Positions 5,900 to 11,395 of a stretch of DNA of 12,025 nucleotides are shown here, piece after piece. Each line of letters starts with the position of its first letter. Position 1 is the first letter of the stretch. Below the pieces are notes generated by a model. That model was not told where the DNA came from. It saw only the letters and a program-made list of their open reading frames with translations, and did not search any database. The stretch comes from Candidatus Harrisonbacteria bacterium. GTDB lineage: Bacteria > Patescibacteriota > Minisyncoccia > UBA6257 > UBA11618. The translations under genes were made by a program, and so were the position numbers. The stretch spans positions 1-12,025 of the forward strand of contig JAHFLM010000025.1 of NCBI GenBank assembly GCA_023244865.1, read 5' to 3'.

Positions 5900-5928
5900 T
5901 TGACTTTTAAATATATTCATGATAAATT
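5900..5928 (+). promoter_or_regulatory. Sigma70-type promoter of the 5972 gene
   Basis: TTGACT (5900-5905), a 17-bp spacer and TAAATT (5923-5928), with a TG at 5920-5921 giving an extended -10. It begins 11 bases after the previous terminator. Confidence 0.7.
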
Positions 5929-5936
5929 ATTAAACA

Positions 5937-5958
5937 TTGGTTTTTAAGCTAAAGCCAA
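5937..5958 (+). other. Leader stem-loop touching the ribosome-binding site
   Basis: TTGGTTTT (5937-5944) pairs with AAAGCCAA (5951-5958), 8 bp with one G-U, around TAAGCT. Its 3' arm runs into AAGG (5957-5960), the only candidate Shine-Dalgarno, so folding could limit initiation. Confidence 0.4.
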
Positions 5959-5971
5959 GGTTATTTTCAGG

Positions 5972-6814
5972 TTGCCTAGTTCAAAACCTGATCTGGCACT
6001 TTTACAATTAAGGCATGCTGCAATGGGAGCTTTCACCAATGATGCTAAGAAAAAATTACTTGCCCAATTGACCGACGAAGAGCTGGCAAAGCTCTACGAA
6101 TATAAGTTAAAAGGTATTGTGATTGTGAGTCGGCGACCGAAAGAAAACTTCGAAGCTGTTATGAATTTTCTCGGCAGCGACACCATTCCAAGCGGCAACT
6201 TCTTTGGACCAATCCATCTTTTAGTTTTCCAGACTTATCGCAACGACAAAGAAGCGGTTGAATTAATTCTCGATTCGATTCGCACACTCAAAGAGAAGCT
6301 GGCCATTTTAGATCTTCCTCGCTGGTTTTCATGTTACGACGAAGATCTTGTTTCTGCTTTTTCTAAAATCGAGATTCCCGCTCCTAAGGCTGATATAATT
6401 ATTCATCCAGCCTTGGGAGAGGTGAAATTAAAATATGAGTTCAATGGCAAGCTCAGGTGGCATGCCTTCGAACGCTTTTGTTCCCGCACCCAAACCAAAT
6501 TTAGTGGCAGAGCTACTGATTTTGATTTTTTAGAAGAGGCTTTGATTAATTCTTTCAAGCGATCAAAACCCACCAATCTTCCAATTAAGCATAAGGTGTT
6601 GCGGGGAAATAGGGGTCAAACAAGATCTGGTCGACGTGGTGGTGGTAAGGCTGTGAGAGTAGCCGTAAGCTTTGAAACTTTAAGAATGATGAGTAATGAT
6701 TTTGAAGAGGCTGAGTATTTTCTAGATGAAGAGCTTGGTATGCGCTACGTTGTCGTCAAGGCTAAAGATGGTTCTAAGATTTTGAAAACCGCTGAGAAAC
6801 CTTATTCTAATTAA
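5972..6814 (+). CDS. Cytosolic protein of unknown function with a basic Gly/Arg stretch
   Basis: A 280-residue protein with no membrane segment or signal peptide. The TTG start is supported only by AAGG 11 nt upstream and by the leader position; ATG 6023 (residue 18) is the alternative. Residues 1-135 are alpha/beta, with helix LTDEELAKLYEYKLK then strand GIVIVSRR (33-55). Residues about 140-205 contain DIIIHPALGEVKLKYEF and a basic helix. Residues 206-229 are a Lys/Arg/Gly stretch (RGNRGQTRSGRRGGG) of the kind that contacts RNA or DNA. The last 50 residues end in a beta pair (MRYVVVKAKDGSKIL). I do not recognise the family. Binding to nucleic acid is inferred from the basic stretch alone. 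It stands as a single-gene unit. Confidence 0.72.
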   Translation: MPSSKPDLALLQLRHAAMGAFTNDAKKKLLAQLTDEELAKLYEYKLKGIVIVSRRPKENFEAVMNFLGSDTIPSGNFFGPIHLLVFQTYRNDKEAVELILDSIRTLKEKLAILDLPRWFSCYDEDLVSAFSKIEIPAPKADIIIHPALGEVKLKYEFNGKLRWHAFERFCSRTQTKFSGRATDFDFLEEALINSFKRSKPTNLPIKHKVLRGNRGQTRSGRRGGGKAVRVAVSFETLRMMSNDFEEAEYFLDEELGMRYVVVKAKDGSKILKTAEKPYSN

Positions 6815-6826
6815 ATAACTTTTCCC

Positions 6827-6848
6827 AAAACCCCAATCGGGGTTTTTT
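6827..6848 (+). terminator. Intrinsic terminator of the 5972 gene
   Basis: AAAACCCC pairs with GGGGTTTT around AATC, with a six-T tract from 6843, 12 bases after the stop codon. Confidence 0.88.
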
Positions 6849-6862
6849 GTTTAGTTGAGTAT

Positions 6863-6889
6863 TGTCATTCCCGTGAAAACAGGAATCTA
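6863..6889. repeat. Degenerate 'TGTCATTCCCG...GGAATCTA' palindromic repeat
   Basis: ATTCC and GGAAT flank a GT-GAAA-AC hairpin with one mismatched pair. The wording TGTCATTC...GAATCTA is the same general plan as the repeats at 3568 and 3606. Dispersed elements of this type are common in several bacterial groups. Confidence 0.6.
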
Positions 6890-6916
6890 CTTTGTGTTAA
6901 GATAATCTAATTATCC

Positions 6917-6945
6917 TTGCTTAACTTCCATTTTTGTTTTATAAT
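6917..6945 (+). promoter_or_regulatory. Promoter of the initiator tRNA
   Basis: TTGCTT (6917-6922), a 17-bp spacer and a perfect TATAAT (6940-6945). Only 5 nt separate the -10 box from the mature tRNA 5' end, so transcription probably begins at or next to nucleotide 1. Confidence 0.75.
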
Positions 6946-6950
6946 CCTCG

Positions 6951-7024
6951 AGCGGGGTGGAGCAGTTTGGTAGCTCGCCGGGCTCATAATCCGGAGGTCA
7001 TTGGTTCAAATCCAATCCCCGCAA
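6951..7024 (+). tRNA. Initiator tRNA-fMet (anticodon CAT)
   Basis: The acceptor GCGGGG pairs with CCCCGC with an unpaired 1-72 position (A1, A72), the hallmark of bacterial initiators, which usually have C1-A72. D-stem GAGC/GCTC; anticodon stem CCGGG with TCCGG around CTCATAA; T-stem ATTGG/CCAAT with loop TTCAAAT; A73; no encoded CCA. The three G-C pairs expected at 29-31/39-41 are G-C, G-C and G-U here. No terminator follows before the next gene, so that gene may be co-transcribed. Confidence 0.94.
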
Positions 7025-7094
7025 CAATTTTACAAAATCTTCCATTTATTATAAGTTACTCGTGGTACCTTGATCTCAAAGAGGGGAGTTTGAA

Positions 7095-7841
7095 ATGAGT
7101 AACGATCTTCATTTAAAATTAAGCTGTCTTAATCATGAAAGCTTTCTAACTGTTTCTGAAATAATCCATCTAGCAGCCAAACATAAAAGTATTCCCCTAA
7201 AAGTGTCTAATCAAGACGATGGAATTTACGAGTCTGGTATCATGGGTACTTTTCCTCTAGACAAATACTTGGTAGGTAAATTTACAAATGCTGGTTTTAC
7301 TTATGGGCCGAGCCAAAAATCACCGGATAACGGAATGATTTATCTGTGTGGTAATTCTCATCAAACCGGTGATAGTTGGGATTCGGATGTTTTCGCTTGG
7401 AAAAAGACGGAGCCGGCTCCACAGTTAACGGTCACTTTTCAGCTCCATACTCACGATAGACATAGGGGGGTTTTCATTCAGCCTCATTTTTGGGGTAATT
7501 GTGATGGTGGTCCCACTCATAAGCCAACGATTGATAAGTCGGTTATGGCTGTCGGTAATGCTTTTAGATCTCATCCCATTATTGGTGATATGCACCATAA
7601 TCCCTACCTAATTGTTCATTGGAACGATATTGGTTTAGGCGGTATTAGAAATATCAGAACTTTATTTAGTGAATTATTTGGTCGAAATGAATTTGTTTTA
7701 GAGCTGGCTAATTCAAGGGTTTCTCCTTTTAAGCCCCATCCACAGAAAGATAGTGAGATTTATGTGATAGAAAACGATCAACCGTATCTATTTAGCCACT
7801 GGCAATCTCAACTTGAAGAATATAAGACTAAGCTTATTTAA
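7095..7841 (+). CDS. Histidine-rich cytosolic protein of unknown function
   Basis: A 248-residue protein with no signal peptide or transmembrane segment. The start is secure: GAGGGGAG (7081-7088) lies 6 nt before the ATG. The central region is unusually rich in His, Trp, Cys and Gly: FQLHTHDRHRG (116-126), QPHFWGNCDGG (129-139), then SHP (159-161), DMHHNP (165-170) and VHW (174-176). Nine histidines fall within residues 118-175, plausibly a metal site, but the order matches no motif that I know. Residues 45-100 are beta-rich with glycine turns. The gene follows initiator tRNA-fMet by 70 bases with no terminator between; a weak TTTACA-N15-TATAAG at 7029-7055 could also drive it. Own terminator downstream. 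Function unknown. Confidence 0.75.
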   Translation: MSNDLHLKLSCLNHESFLTVSEIIHLAAKHKSIPLKVSNQDDGIYESGIMGTFPLDKYLVGKFTNAGFTYGPSQKSPDNGMIYLCGNSHQTGDSWDSDVFAWKKTEPAPQLTVTFQLHTHDRHRGVFIQPHFWGNCDGGPTHKPTIDKSVMAVGNAFRSHPIIGDMHHNPYLIVHWNDIGLGGIRNIRTLFSELFGRNEFVLELANSRVSPFKPHPQKDSEIYVIENDQPYLFSHWQSQLEEYKTKLI

Positions 7842-7851
7842 TTTAATTTTT

Positions 7852-7873
7852 AAAACCCCTTTCGGGGTTTTTT
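7852..7873 (+). terminator. Intrinsic terminator of the 7095 gene
   Basis: AAAACCCC pairs with GGGGTTTT around TTTC, with six T, 11 bases after the stop. Confidence 0.88.
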
Positions 7874-7881
7874 CTTTACCA

Positions 7882-7910
7882 TTGACCTAATAATAAATTT
7901 AGTTTATCTT
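7882..7910 (+). promoter_or_regulatory. Sigma70-type promoter of the membrane protein-RidA operon
   Basis: TTGACC (7882-7887), a 17-bp spacer and TATCTT (7905-7910). The flanks ACCATTGAC and TATCTTATG are the same as in the promoter at 125-153. Confidence 0.75.
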
Positions 7911-7917
7911 ATGGTCT

Positions 7918-7930
7918 GGTTCTTTAACAA
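7918..7930 (+). promoter_or_regulatory. boxA-like element in the leader
   Basis: GGTTCTTTAACAA matches the enterobacterial rrn boxA core GCTCTTTAACAA at all but one position. It begins at or just after the predicted transcription start (about 7917) and ends before the GGAGGG ribosome site (7937-7942). Confidence 0.45.
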
Positions 7931-7948
7931 AAACGTGGAGGGTCAATC

Positions 7949-9163
7949 GTGTCAAAAATTGTTTCGTTTCTTGTGTTGGGATTTTCTTTGATGATTTCAA
8001 GTTCAAATGCTTTTAGCAAGGAAACCGCTACTTTATCTGAAGCAGACACTAATAAGGTTTTGGCTTTGAGAGACGCAATTTTGGTTTTGGAAGATAACAC
8101 TACCGCTCAAATTATTACCGAAGCTCAGGCGAAGCAGGGAATCAGTCGCTACCTATTACAAGCCAAAGAAATTCTTGGTCGCGATATTTCAGAGCAAGAA
8201 ATTTTAGCCTTTCAGGGTATCAAGACGGCTGACGTGGCGGTTAAGCTAACTCCGCTTCAGAAATTTGCCGGGTTCATTACTTTTATGAATGTTATTTGGG
8301 TAATTGCTATTGTCGGGGGCGTTTCATGTCTGACATATCTTTTTGGTGACTTTGTCATGAATGTCTTGAAAGGTATTCCTAAAGAGGTCTATGAAGTTTT
8401 ACTTTATCTAGTTGCAATCGCCACACTTTTTTGTGGCAAGCAACTAGCAAATCCAGAGATCGGTAACTACGTTGGCTTCACAGGCTGCCTCTTGTGGCTC
8501 GGGGCTTTAGGTCTCACCGCCGAACTTCACAAAAAAACTCTGAAATGGAGCGGCGCTCTTTTCTGGAGCCTCGTATTCTCGGCGTGGGTATCTATGGCAA
8601 TCCTTTACCAAAGCCAGATGATCGGCTGGATCGCGATCGCCGCGTTGCTTTCTGCCCTCGGCTTCAGTATCGTGGTCAAACCATTCGTGGTTTCCATGGG
8701 CTTTGACGATGAAGATAGCTTGGGTAGAGCTACAGCCGCCTCTTTTCTAATTCTTTCCTTTTATGTGGTGACGAGAATTTTCAATTTGCAGATTCCTCAT
8801 TTAGAAATTTTCAGTCGAGGCGCGCTCTTCCTGGGGAGCTTCGTTGGTTTTCTCGGCTTAGATATTCTCTCGACTCGCTGGTATTTCAGTGAAAATAAAA
8901 ACTACACTTTATTTCAAGTGATAACAATTTTTGCTGGCCTAGCTGCTATTTCAATTGGCTCCATCTATTCGATAGGTGAATTGCAAAAGTTCGGCGGCAC
9001 CTTCTTCGTGCTGTATCTTTTAACTAAGGTGAGTGAAATCCCAGCCAAGAGTATGCGCGGTTGGGCAGCTATCGGACTTGTAGTTTCCTCAATTCTTTAC
9101 GGCTTCTGTGTCTACGTGAAAAGTAATCCCGAACTTTTTGCCCCATACCTTTTCATGGTGTAA
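7949..9163 (+). CDS. Polytopic membrane protein with N-terminal signal and extracytoplasmic segment
   Basis: A 404-residue protein. The GTG start is supported by GGAGGG (7937-7942) 6 nt upstream. Residues 1-21 look like a signal peptide (SSSNA, likely cleavage near 21-22). Residues 22-105 are polar and helical, probably outside the membrane. From about 108 there are roughly ten hydrophobic helices (108-132, 146-164, 171-190, 199-220, 222-246, 259-280, 289-306, 320-345, 347-362, 371-390). No transporter signature is recognisable; charged residues within helices are few. The stretch around 8480-8710 (helices 4-5) is more GC-rich in base choice than the rest. It is followed after 26 bases by a RidA-like gene, probably in one transcript. 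A cleaved signal plus polytopic body is typical of lineage-specific membrane proteins; function unknown. Confidence 0.75.
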   Translation: MSKIVSFLVLGFSLMISSSNAFSKETATLSEADTNKVLALRDAILVLEDNTTAQIITEAQAKQGISRYLLQAKEILGRDISEQEILAFQGIKTADVAVKLTPLQKFAGFITFMNVIWVIAIVGGVSCLTYLFGDFVMNVLKGIPKEVYEVLLYLVAIATLFCGKQLANPEIGNYVGFTGCLLWLGALGLTAELHKKTLKWSGALFWSLVFSAWVSMAILYQSQMIGWIAIAALLSALGFSIVVKPFVVSMGFDDEDSLGRATAASFLILSFYVVTRIFNLQIPHLEIFSRGALFLGSFVGFLGLDILSTRWYFSENKNYTLFQVITIFAGLAAISIGSIYSIGELQKFGGTFFVLYLLTKVSEIPAKSMRGWAAIGLVVSSILYGFCVYVKSNPELFAPYLFMV

Positions 9164-9189
9164 CCTCAAGAAAGGCGACTCCGTCTATT

Positions 9190-9630
9190 ATGGTTAAAAC
9201 TGTTATTACTTCTAACGAAGCCCCTACCCCTGGTTTATATAGTCAGGCAATTTTAATCGATCCTTTGACACACAAATTACTTTTACTTTCTGGTCAGACC
9301 GGTAACGATAAGGATTTACCAGGGGAGGCTGTTGTTGATGGTGGTTATTATGAACAGGCCCTCCAGGCATTAAGAAACATGTTGGCAATTGTGATGGAAG
9401 CTGGGGGTGATGCATCGTGCTTCGTTTCCATGCAAGTTCTTTTAAAAGACTCAGAAAATCGTAGAGAATCACGCGAAGAATTTAACGCAGCCTACGGAGA
9501 TTTTTTTGTTGCGCAGGGTGTGAGAGTGCTGCCAACTAGATCGTTATTTTGGGTTTCAGAAGTTCCACTAGAATATCCTGCCGAAAACACTCTTTTGGAA
9601 ATTGTCGGCATCGCTGCTATTCCCAGATAG
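9190..9630 (+). CDS. RidA/YjgF-family protein (enamine/imine deaminase-like)
   Basis: A 146-residue protein of the YjgF/YER057c/UK114 family. Classical RidA hydrolyses reactive 2-aminoacrylate-type imines released by PLP enzymes, giving a keto acid and ammonia; it is a cytosolic trimer. Visible family features are GLYSQAI (15-21), LSGQTG (33-38), YEQALQALRNMLAIVMEAGG (54-73), the substrate-contacting Arg in LPTRS (R117) and the conserved Glu in LLEIVGIA (E137). It is longer than canonical RidA (about 128) and diverged, with a ten-residue insertion near 88-98. The nearest Shine-Dalgarno, AAAGG (9171-9175), is 14 nt from ATG, which is long, so translation may rely on coupling with the membrane protein gene 26 bases upstream. 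Family membership is firm; the exact substrate is not. Confidence 0.85.
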   Translation: MVKTVITSNEAPTPGLYSQAILIDPLTHKLLLLSGQTGNDKDLPGEAVVDGGYYEQALQALRNMLAIVMEAGGDASCFVSMQVLLKDSENRRESREEFNAAYGDFFVAQGVRVLPTRSLFWVSEVPLEYPAENTLLEIVGIAAIPR

Positions 9631-9647
9631 TTATGCGAATTAATTTT

Positions 9648-9671
9648 AAGCAGCCCTCGGGCTGCTTTTTT
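9648..9671 (+). terminator. Intrinsic terminator after the RidA-like gene
   Basis: AAGCAGCC pairs with GGCTGCTT around a tight loop (CTCG), ending in a T-run at 9666-9671. Confidence 0.87.
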
Positions 9672-9679
9672 GTTATACT
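9669..9679 (+). promoter_or_regulatory. Extended -10 element of the metzincin-like gene
   Basis: TGTTATACT (9671-9679) is a TGn-TATACT extended -10 that begins within the T-run of the previous terminator. The ATG follows 6 nt later, so the transcript probably starts at or beside the start codon. There is no clear -35. Confidence 0.5.
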
Positions 9680-9685
9680 TATTTT

Positions 9686-10429
9686 ATGAAAGTGACGTTT
9701 GTAGTTTTTCTTTTATTAATCTTGGGCGGCACCTTGGTTTATCTTTTATCTAAATCTCTTAATGTTGGCGTTTATTTTGATTTTCATTTGCCAACTTACA
9801 CTCCGAGTTCAGAAACTGCCGCTCCCATAGATCACGCAGTCAAATTAGGCAGCACCCTCCATTGCAAAGAAGCTATTCCTTTTCGCATCGGCTATATCGA
9901 CGGTCGCTACACTCTCACTAAAGACGAATTAAAAAATTACGCCACGATCGCTGTGGCCAACTGGACAGCCGCCTACGGCAAGCCGCTTTTTGTCTACGCC
10001 GATTCCGCCGATCTCTCTATTAACTTGGTTTGGAGCGAAAGGGAGGGTGCTCTGCAGGCCCTGAGAGATCTAAGTGAAAAATACGGCCCTACTCCAGAAG
10101 ATTCTTTTGCTATTGGCGAGCTTCAGTCTAACGAAGATTTTCTTAAGAATTCTTTAGCTAACGAAGGCGAGGCTAGTAGTTATAAAGAAATTGGGGAGGG
10201 TGATTTAGTGAGTGAAGCCGCACTTGATATCAATTTTTTCTATAGCGCTGGTCAGCTCACAAATAGTTTAGCTCATGGTTTAGGGCATGCCCTAGGCTTA
10301 ATCGACATCCCGTTCTCTGGGTACATGATGAGTGTGGAGAATTTTACTATCGAAGGTTTGCCACGTGGTGACAGGCGTATCATCACCGCGCAAGACCTAG
10401 ATGCTTTGAAAAAAGTTTGTAATAAATAA
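9686..10429 (+). CDS. Membrane-anchored metzincin-like (matrixin-type) protein with altered active site
   Basis: A 247-residue protein. Residues 4-22 are a hydrophobic N-terminal helix (signal anchor), so the rest should lie outside the membrane. Residues 60-120 resemble the N-terminal part of matrixin-type Zn proteases: a Cys, FRIGYIDGRYTLTKDE, a helix ending in W93, then the strand LSINLVW. The active-site helix reads HGLGHALGLID (197-207), and a Met-turn candidate is SGYMM (211-215). The family consensus is HExxHxxGxxH or, in snapalysin-like members, HExxHxxGxxD. Both helix histidines and the final Asp are present, but the catalytic Glu is Gly (codon GGT), so hydrolysis is unlikely. C60 and C245 might form a disulfide. 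There is no Shine-Dalgarno. The next gene begins at the base after the stop. It could be a pseudoenzyme that binds metal or protein, or a variant using another base. Confidence 0.75.
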   Translation: MKVTFVVFLLLILGGTLVYLLSKSLNVGVYFDFHLPTYTPSSETAAPIDHAVKLGSTLHCKEAIPFRIGYIDGRYTLTKDELKNYATIAVANWTAAYGKPLFVYADSADLSINLVWSEREGALQALRDLSEKYGPTPEDSFAIGELQSNEDFLKNSLANEGEASSYKEIGEGDLVSEAALDINFFYSAGQLTNSLAHGLGHALGLIDIPFSGYMMSVENFTIEGLPRGDRRIITAQDLDALKKVCNK

Positions 10430-10801
10430 ATGATTTTAGAAACTATTTTTTTAACAAAGGTATTAGGACTTTACTTCTTGGTCGCTGGCTTAGCTTTAAT
10501 TTATAACCGAGAAAAATTAATCAGAATTATTTCACTTATCGATTGGCATAATAGTTTACTGCCTTTTATTGTCGGAGTTGGTAACTTATTTTTAGGTTTA
10601 ATTATTGTCATTGGTCATTATCCAACTTTAATTAATCTTATCGGTTGGGCAATGCTTCTTAAGGCTGTTCTTTGTTTATTTAACTTCAATGAAATTCCTT
10701 ACATACTTAAAAAATATAACCACTCATCAATTTTAATTTTTCACGGAATTATATCTTTAATATTAGGATTTATTTTAATTTTCTCAGGCTTTTTCGGTTA
10801 A
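10430..10801 (+). CDS. Small four-helix membrane protein of unknown function
   Basis: A 123-residue, very hydrophobic protein. Transmembrane segments lie at about 6-24, 42-62, 64-84 and 98-121, with short polar loops (YNREKLIR, FNEIPYILKKYNH) that place the basic residues on one side. It resembles small DoxX-like or unclassified four-helix proteins, but I cannot assign a family. The ATG follows directly on the TAA of the metzincin-like gene, so the two are co-transcribed and translation is probably coupled; there is no Shine-Dalgarno. Base composition is clearly more A/T-rich than the neighbours, which is partly explained by Ile/Leu/Phe codons. Confidence 0.75.
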   Translation: MILETIFLTKVLGLYFLVAGLALIYNREKLIRIISLIDWHNSLLPFIVGVGNLFLGLIIVIGHYPTLINLIGWAMLLKAVLCLFNFNEIPYILKKYNHSSILIFHGIISLILGFILIFSGFFG

Positions 10802-10824
10802 ATTTTTTTTAAATCCAAAACAAT

Positions 10825-10853
10825 AAAAAAGCCTCATTATATGAGGCTTTTTT
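10825..10853. terminator. Bidirectional intrinsic terminator before mraZ
   Basis: A perfect 13-bp stem, AAAAAAGCCTCAT with ATGAGGCTTTTTT, around a TAT loop. The in-frame ATG at 10841 upstream of mraZ lies inside it and is not a real start. Confidence 0.9.
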
Positions 10854-10880
10854 GCAATACTTCTCCACAGTTTCAGGTGC

Positions 10881-10908
10881 TTGACTATGTGGCTAGGTGG
10901 CTTAAAAT
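10881..10908 (+). promoter_or_regulatory. Promoter of mraZ-rsmH
   Basis: TTGACT (10881-10886), a 16-bp spacer and TAAAAT (10903-10908). The spacer itself contains two GTGG motifs (10889 and 10897). The predicted start is near 10915. Confidence 0.72.
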
Positions 10909-10915
10909 TAAAGAT

Positions 10916-10941
10916 AAGTGGTGGAAAGTGGGGAGAAGTAG
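10916..10941 (+). promoter_or_regulatory. MraZ operator: three tandem boxes with 10-bp period
   Basis: AAGTGG (10916-10921), AAGTGG (10926-10931) and AAGTAG (10936-10941) are exactly 10 bp apart, one helical turn. MraZ is known to bind direct repeats of TGGG or AAAGTG type in its own promoter region. Here the boxes cover the predicted start of transcription, which suits autorepression. Confidence 0.72.
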
Positions 10942-10960
10942 CAAGCCACTAAAAAGTCGT

Positions 10961-11392
10961 ATGTTCATAGGAGAATACCAACACACAATCGACGACAAGG
11001 GTCGCATGGCGATTCCTGCTAAGCTCAGGAGTTTTTTCAGTAAGGGAGTAGTGGTCACAAGAGGTCTAGATAGCTGTCTCTTTGTTTTCACTAAAAAGGA
11101 ATGGGATGAATTAGCTAAAAAGTTAATCGCCCTTCCGATCGTCCAAGCTCAATCCAGAGCCTTTGTTAGATTGATGATGGCTGGGGCCATGAATCTCGAA
11201 CTTGATTCTCAGGGTCGAGTCTTGTTACCAGACTATCTTCGTACCTATGCCTCTTTGGGTCGGGAAGCTGTGGTGGCTGGTCTCTACAATCGCCTAGAGA
11301 TTTGGGACAAGGTTCGTTGGGAGGCATACAAAGCCAAAACCGAATCCAAGTCCGATGAGATTGCAGAGAATCTTGGCAATATCGGTATTTAA
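10961..11392 (+). CDS. mraZ: Transcriptional regulator of the division and cell wall cluster
   Basis: A 143-residue MraZ of normal length. ATG 10961 is chosen because the protein then begins MFIGEYQHTIDDKGRMAIPA, the classic N-terminus; the longer frame from 10841 starts inside a terminator. It has two AbrB-like half-domains, each with a D-x-x-G-R signature: DDKGR (11-15) with IPAKLR (18-23), and DSQGR (82-86) with LLPDYLR (88-94). MraZ forms a ring-shaped oligomer, binds DNA and controls its own cluster; matching boxes lie directly upstream. There is no Shine-Dalgarno near the start, the nearest G-rich run being about 26 nt away within the boxes. rsmH follows after 3 bases. Confidence 0.95.
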   Translation: MFIGEYQHTIDDKGRMAIPAKLRSFFSKGVVVTRGLDSCLFVFTKKEWDELAKKLIALPIVQAQSRAFVRLMMAGAMNLELDSQGRVLLPDYLRTYASLGREAVVAGLYNRLEIWDKVRWEAYKAKTESKSDEIAENLGNIGI

Positions 11393-11395
11393 TTT

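Noticed and set aside
8494..8706. 70-codon frame inside the ten-helix membrane protein gene
   Set aside because: Falls in the GC-rich patch where stop codons are rarer; basic, Arg-rich shadow product.
9686..10801. Toxin-antitoxin pair
   Set aside because: Gene adjacency fits, but the proteins are an exported metzincin-like protein and a four-helix membrane protein, neither resembling toxin or antitoxin families.
10841..10960. Forty-codon N-terminal extension of mraZ
   Set aside because: It would cover the terminator, promoter and MraZ boxes; MFIGEYQH is the standard MraZ start.
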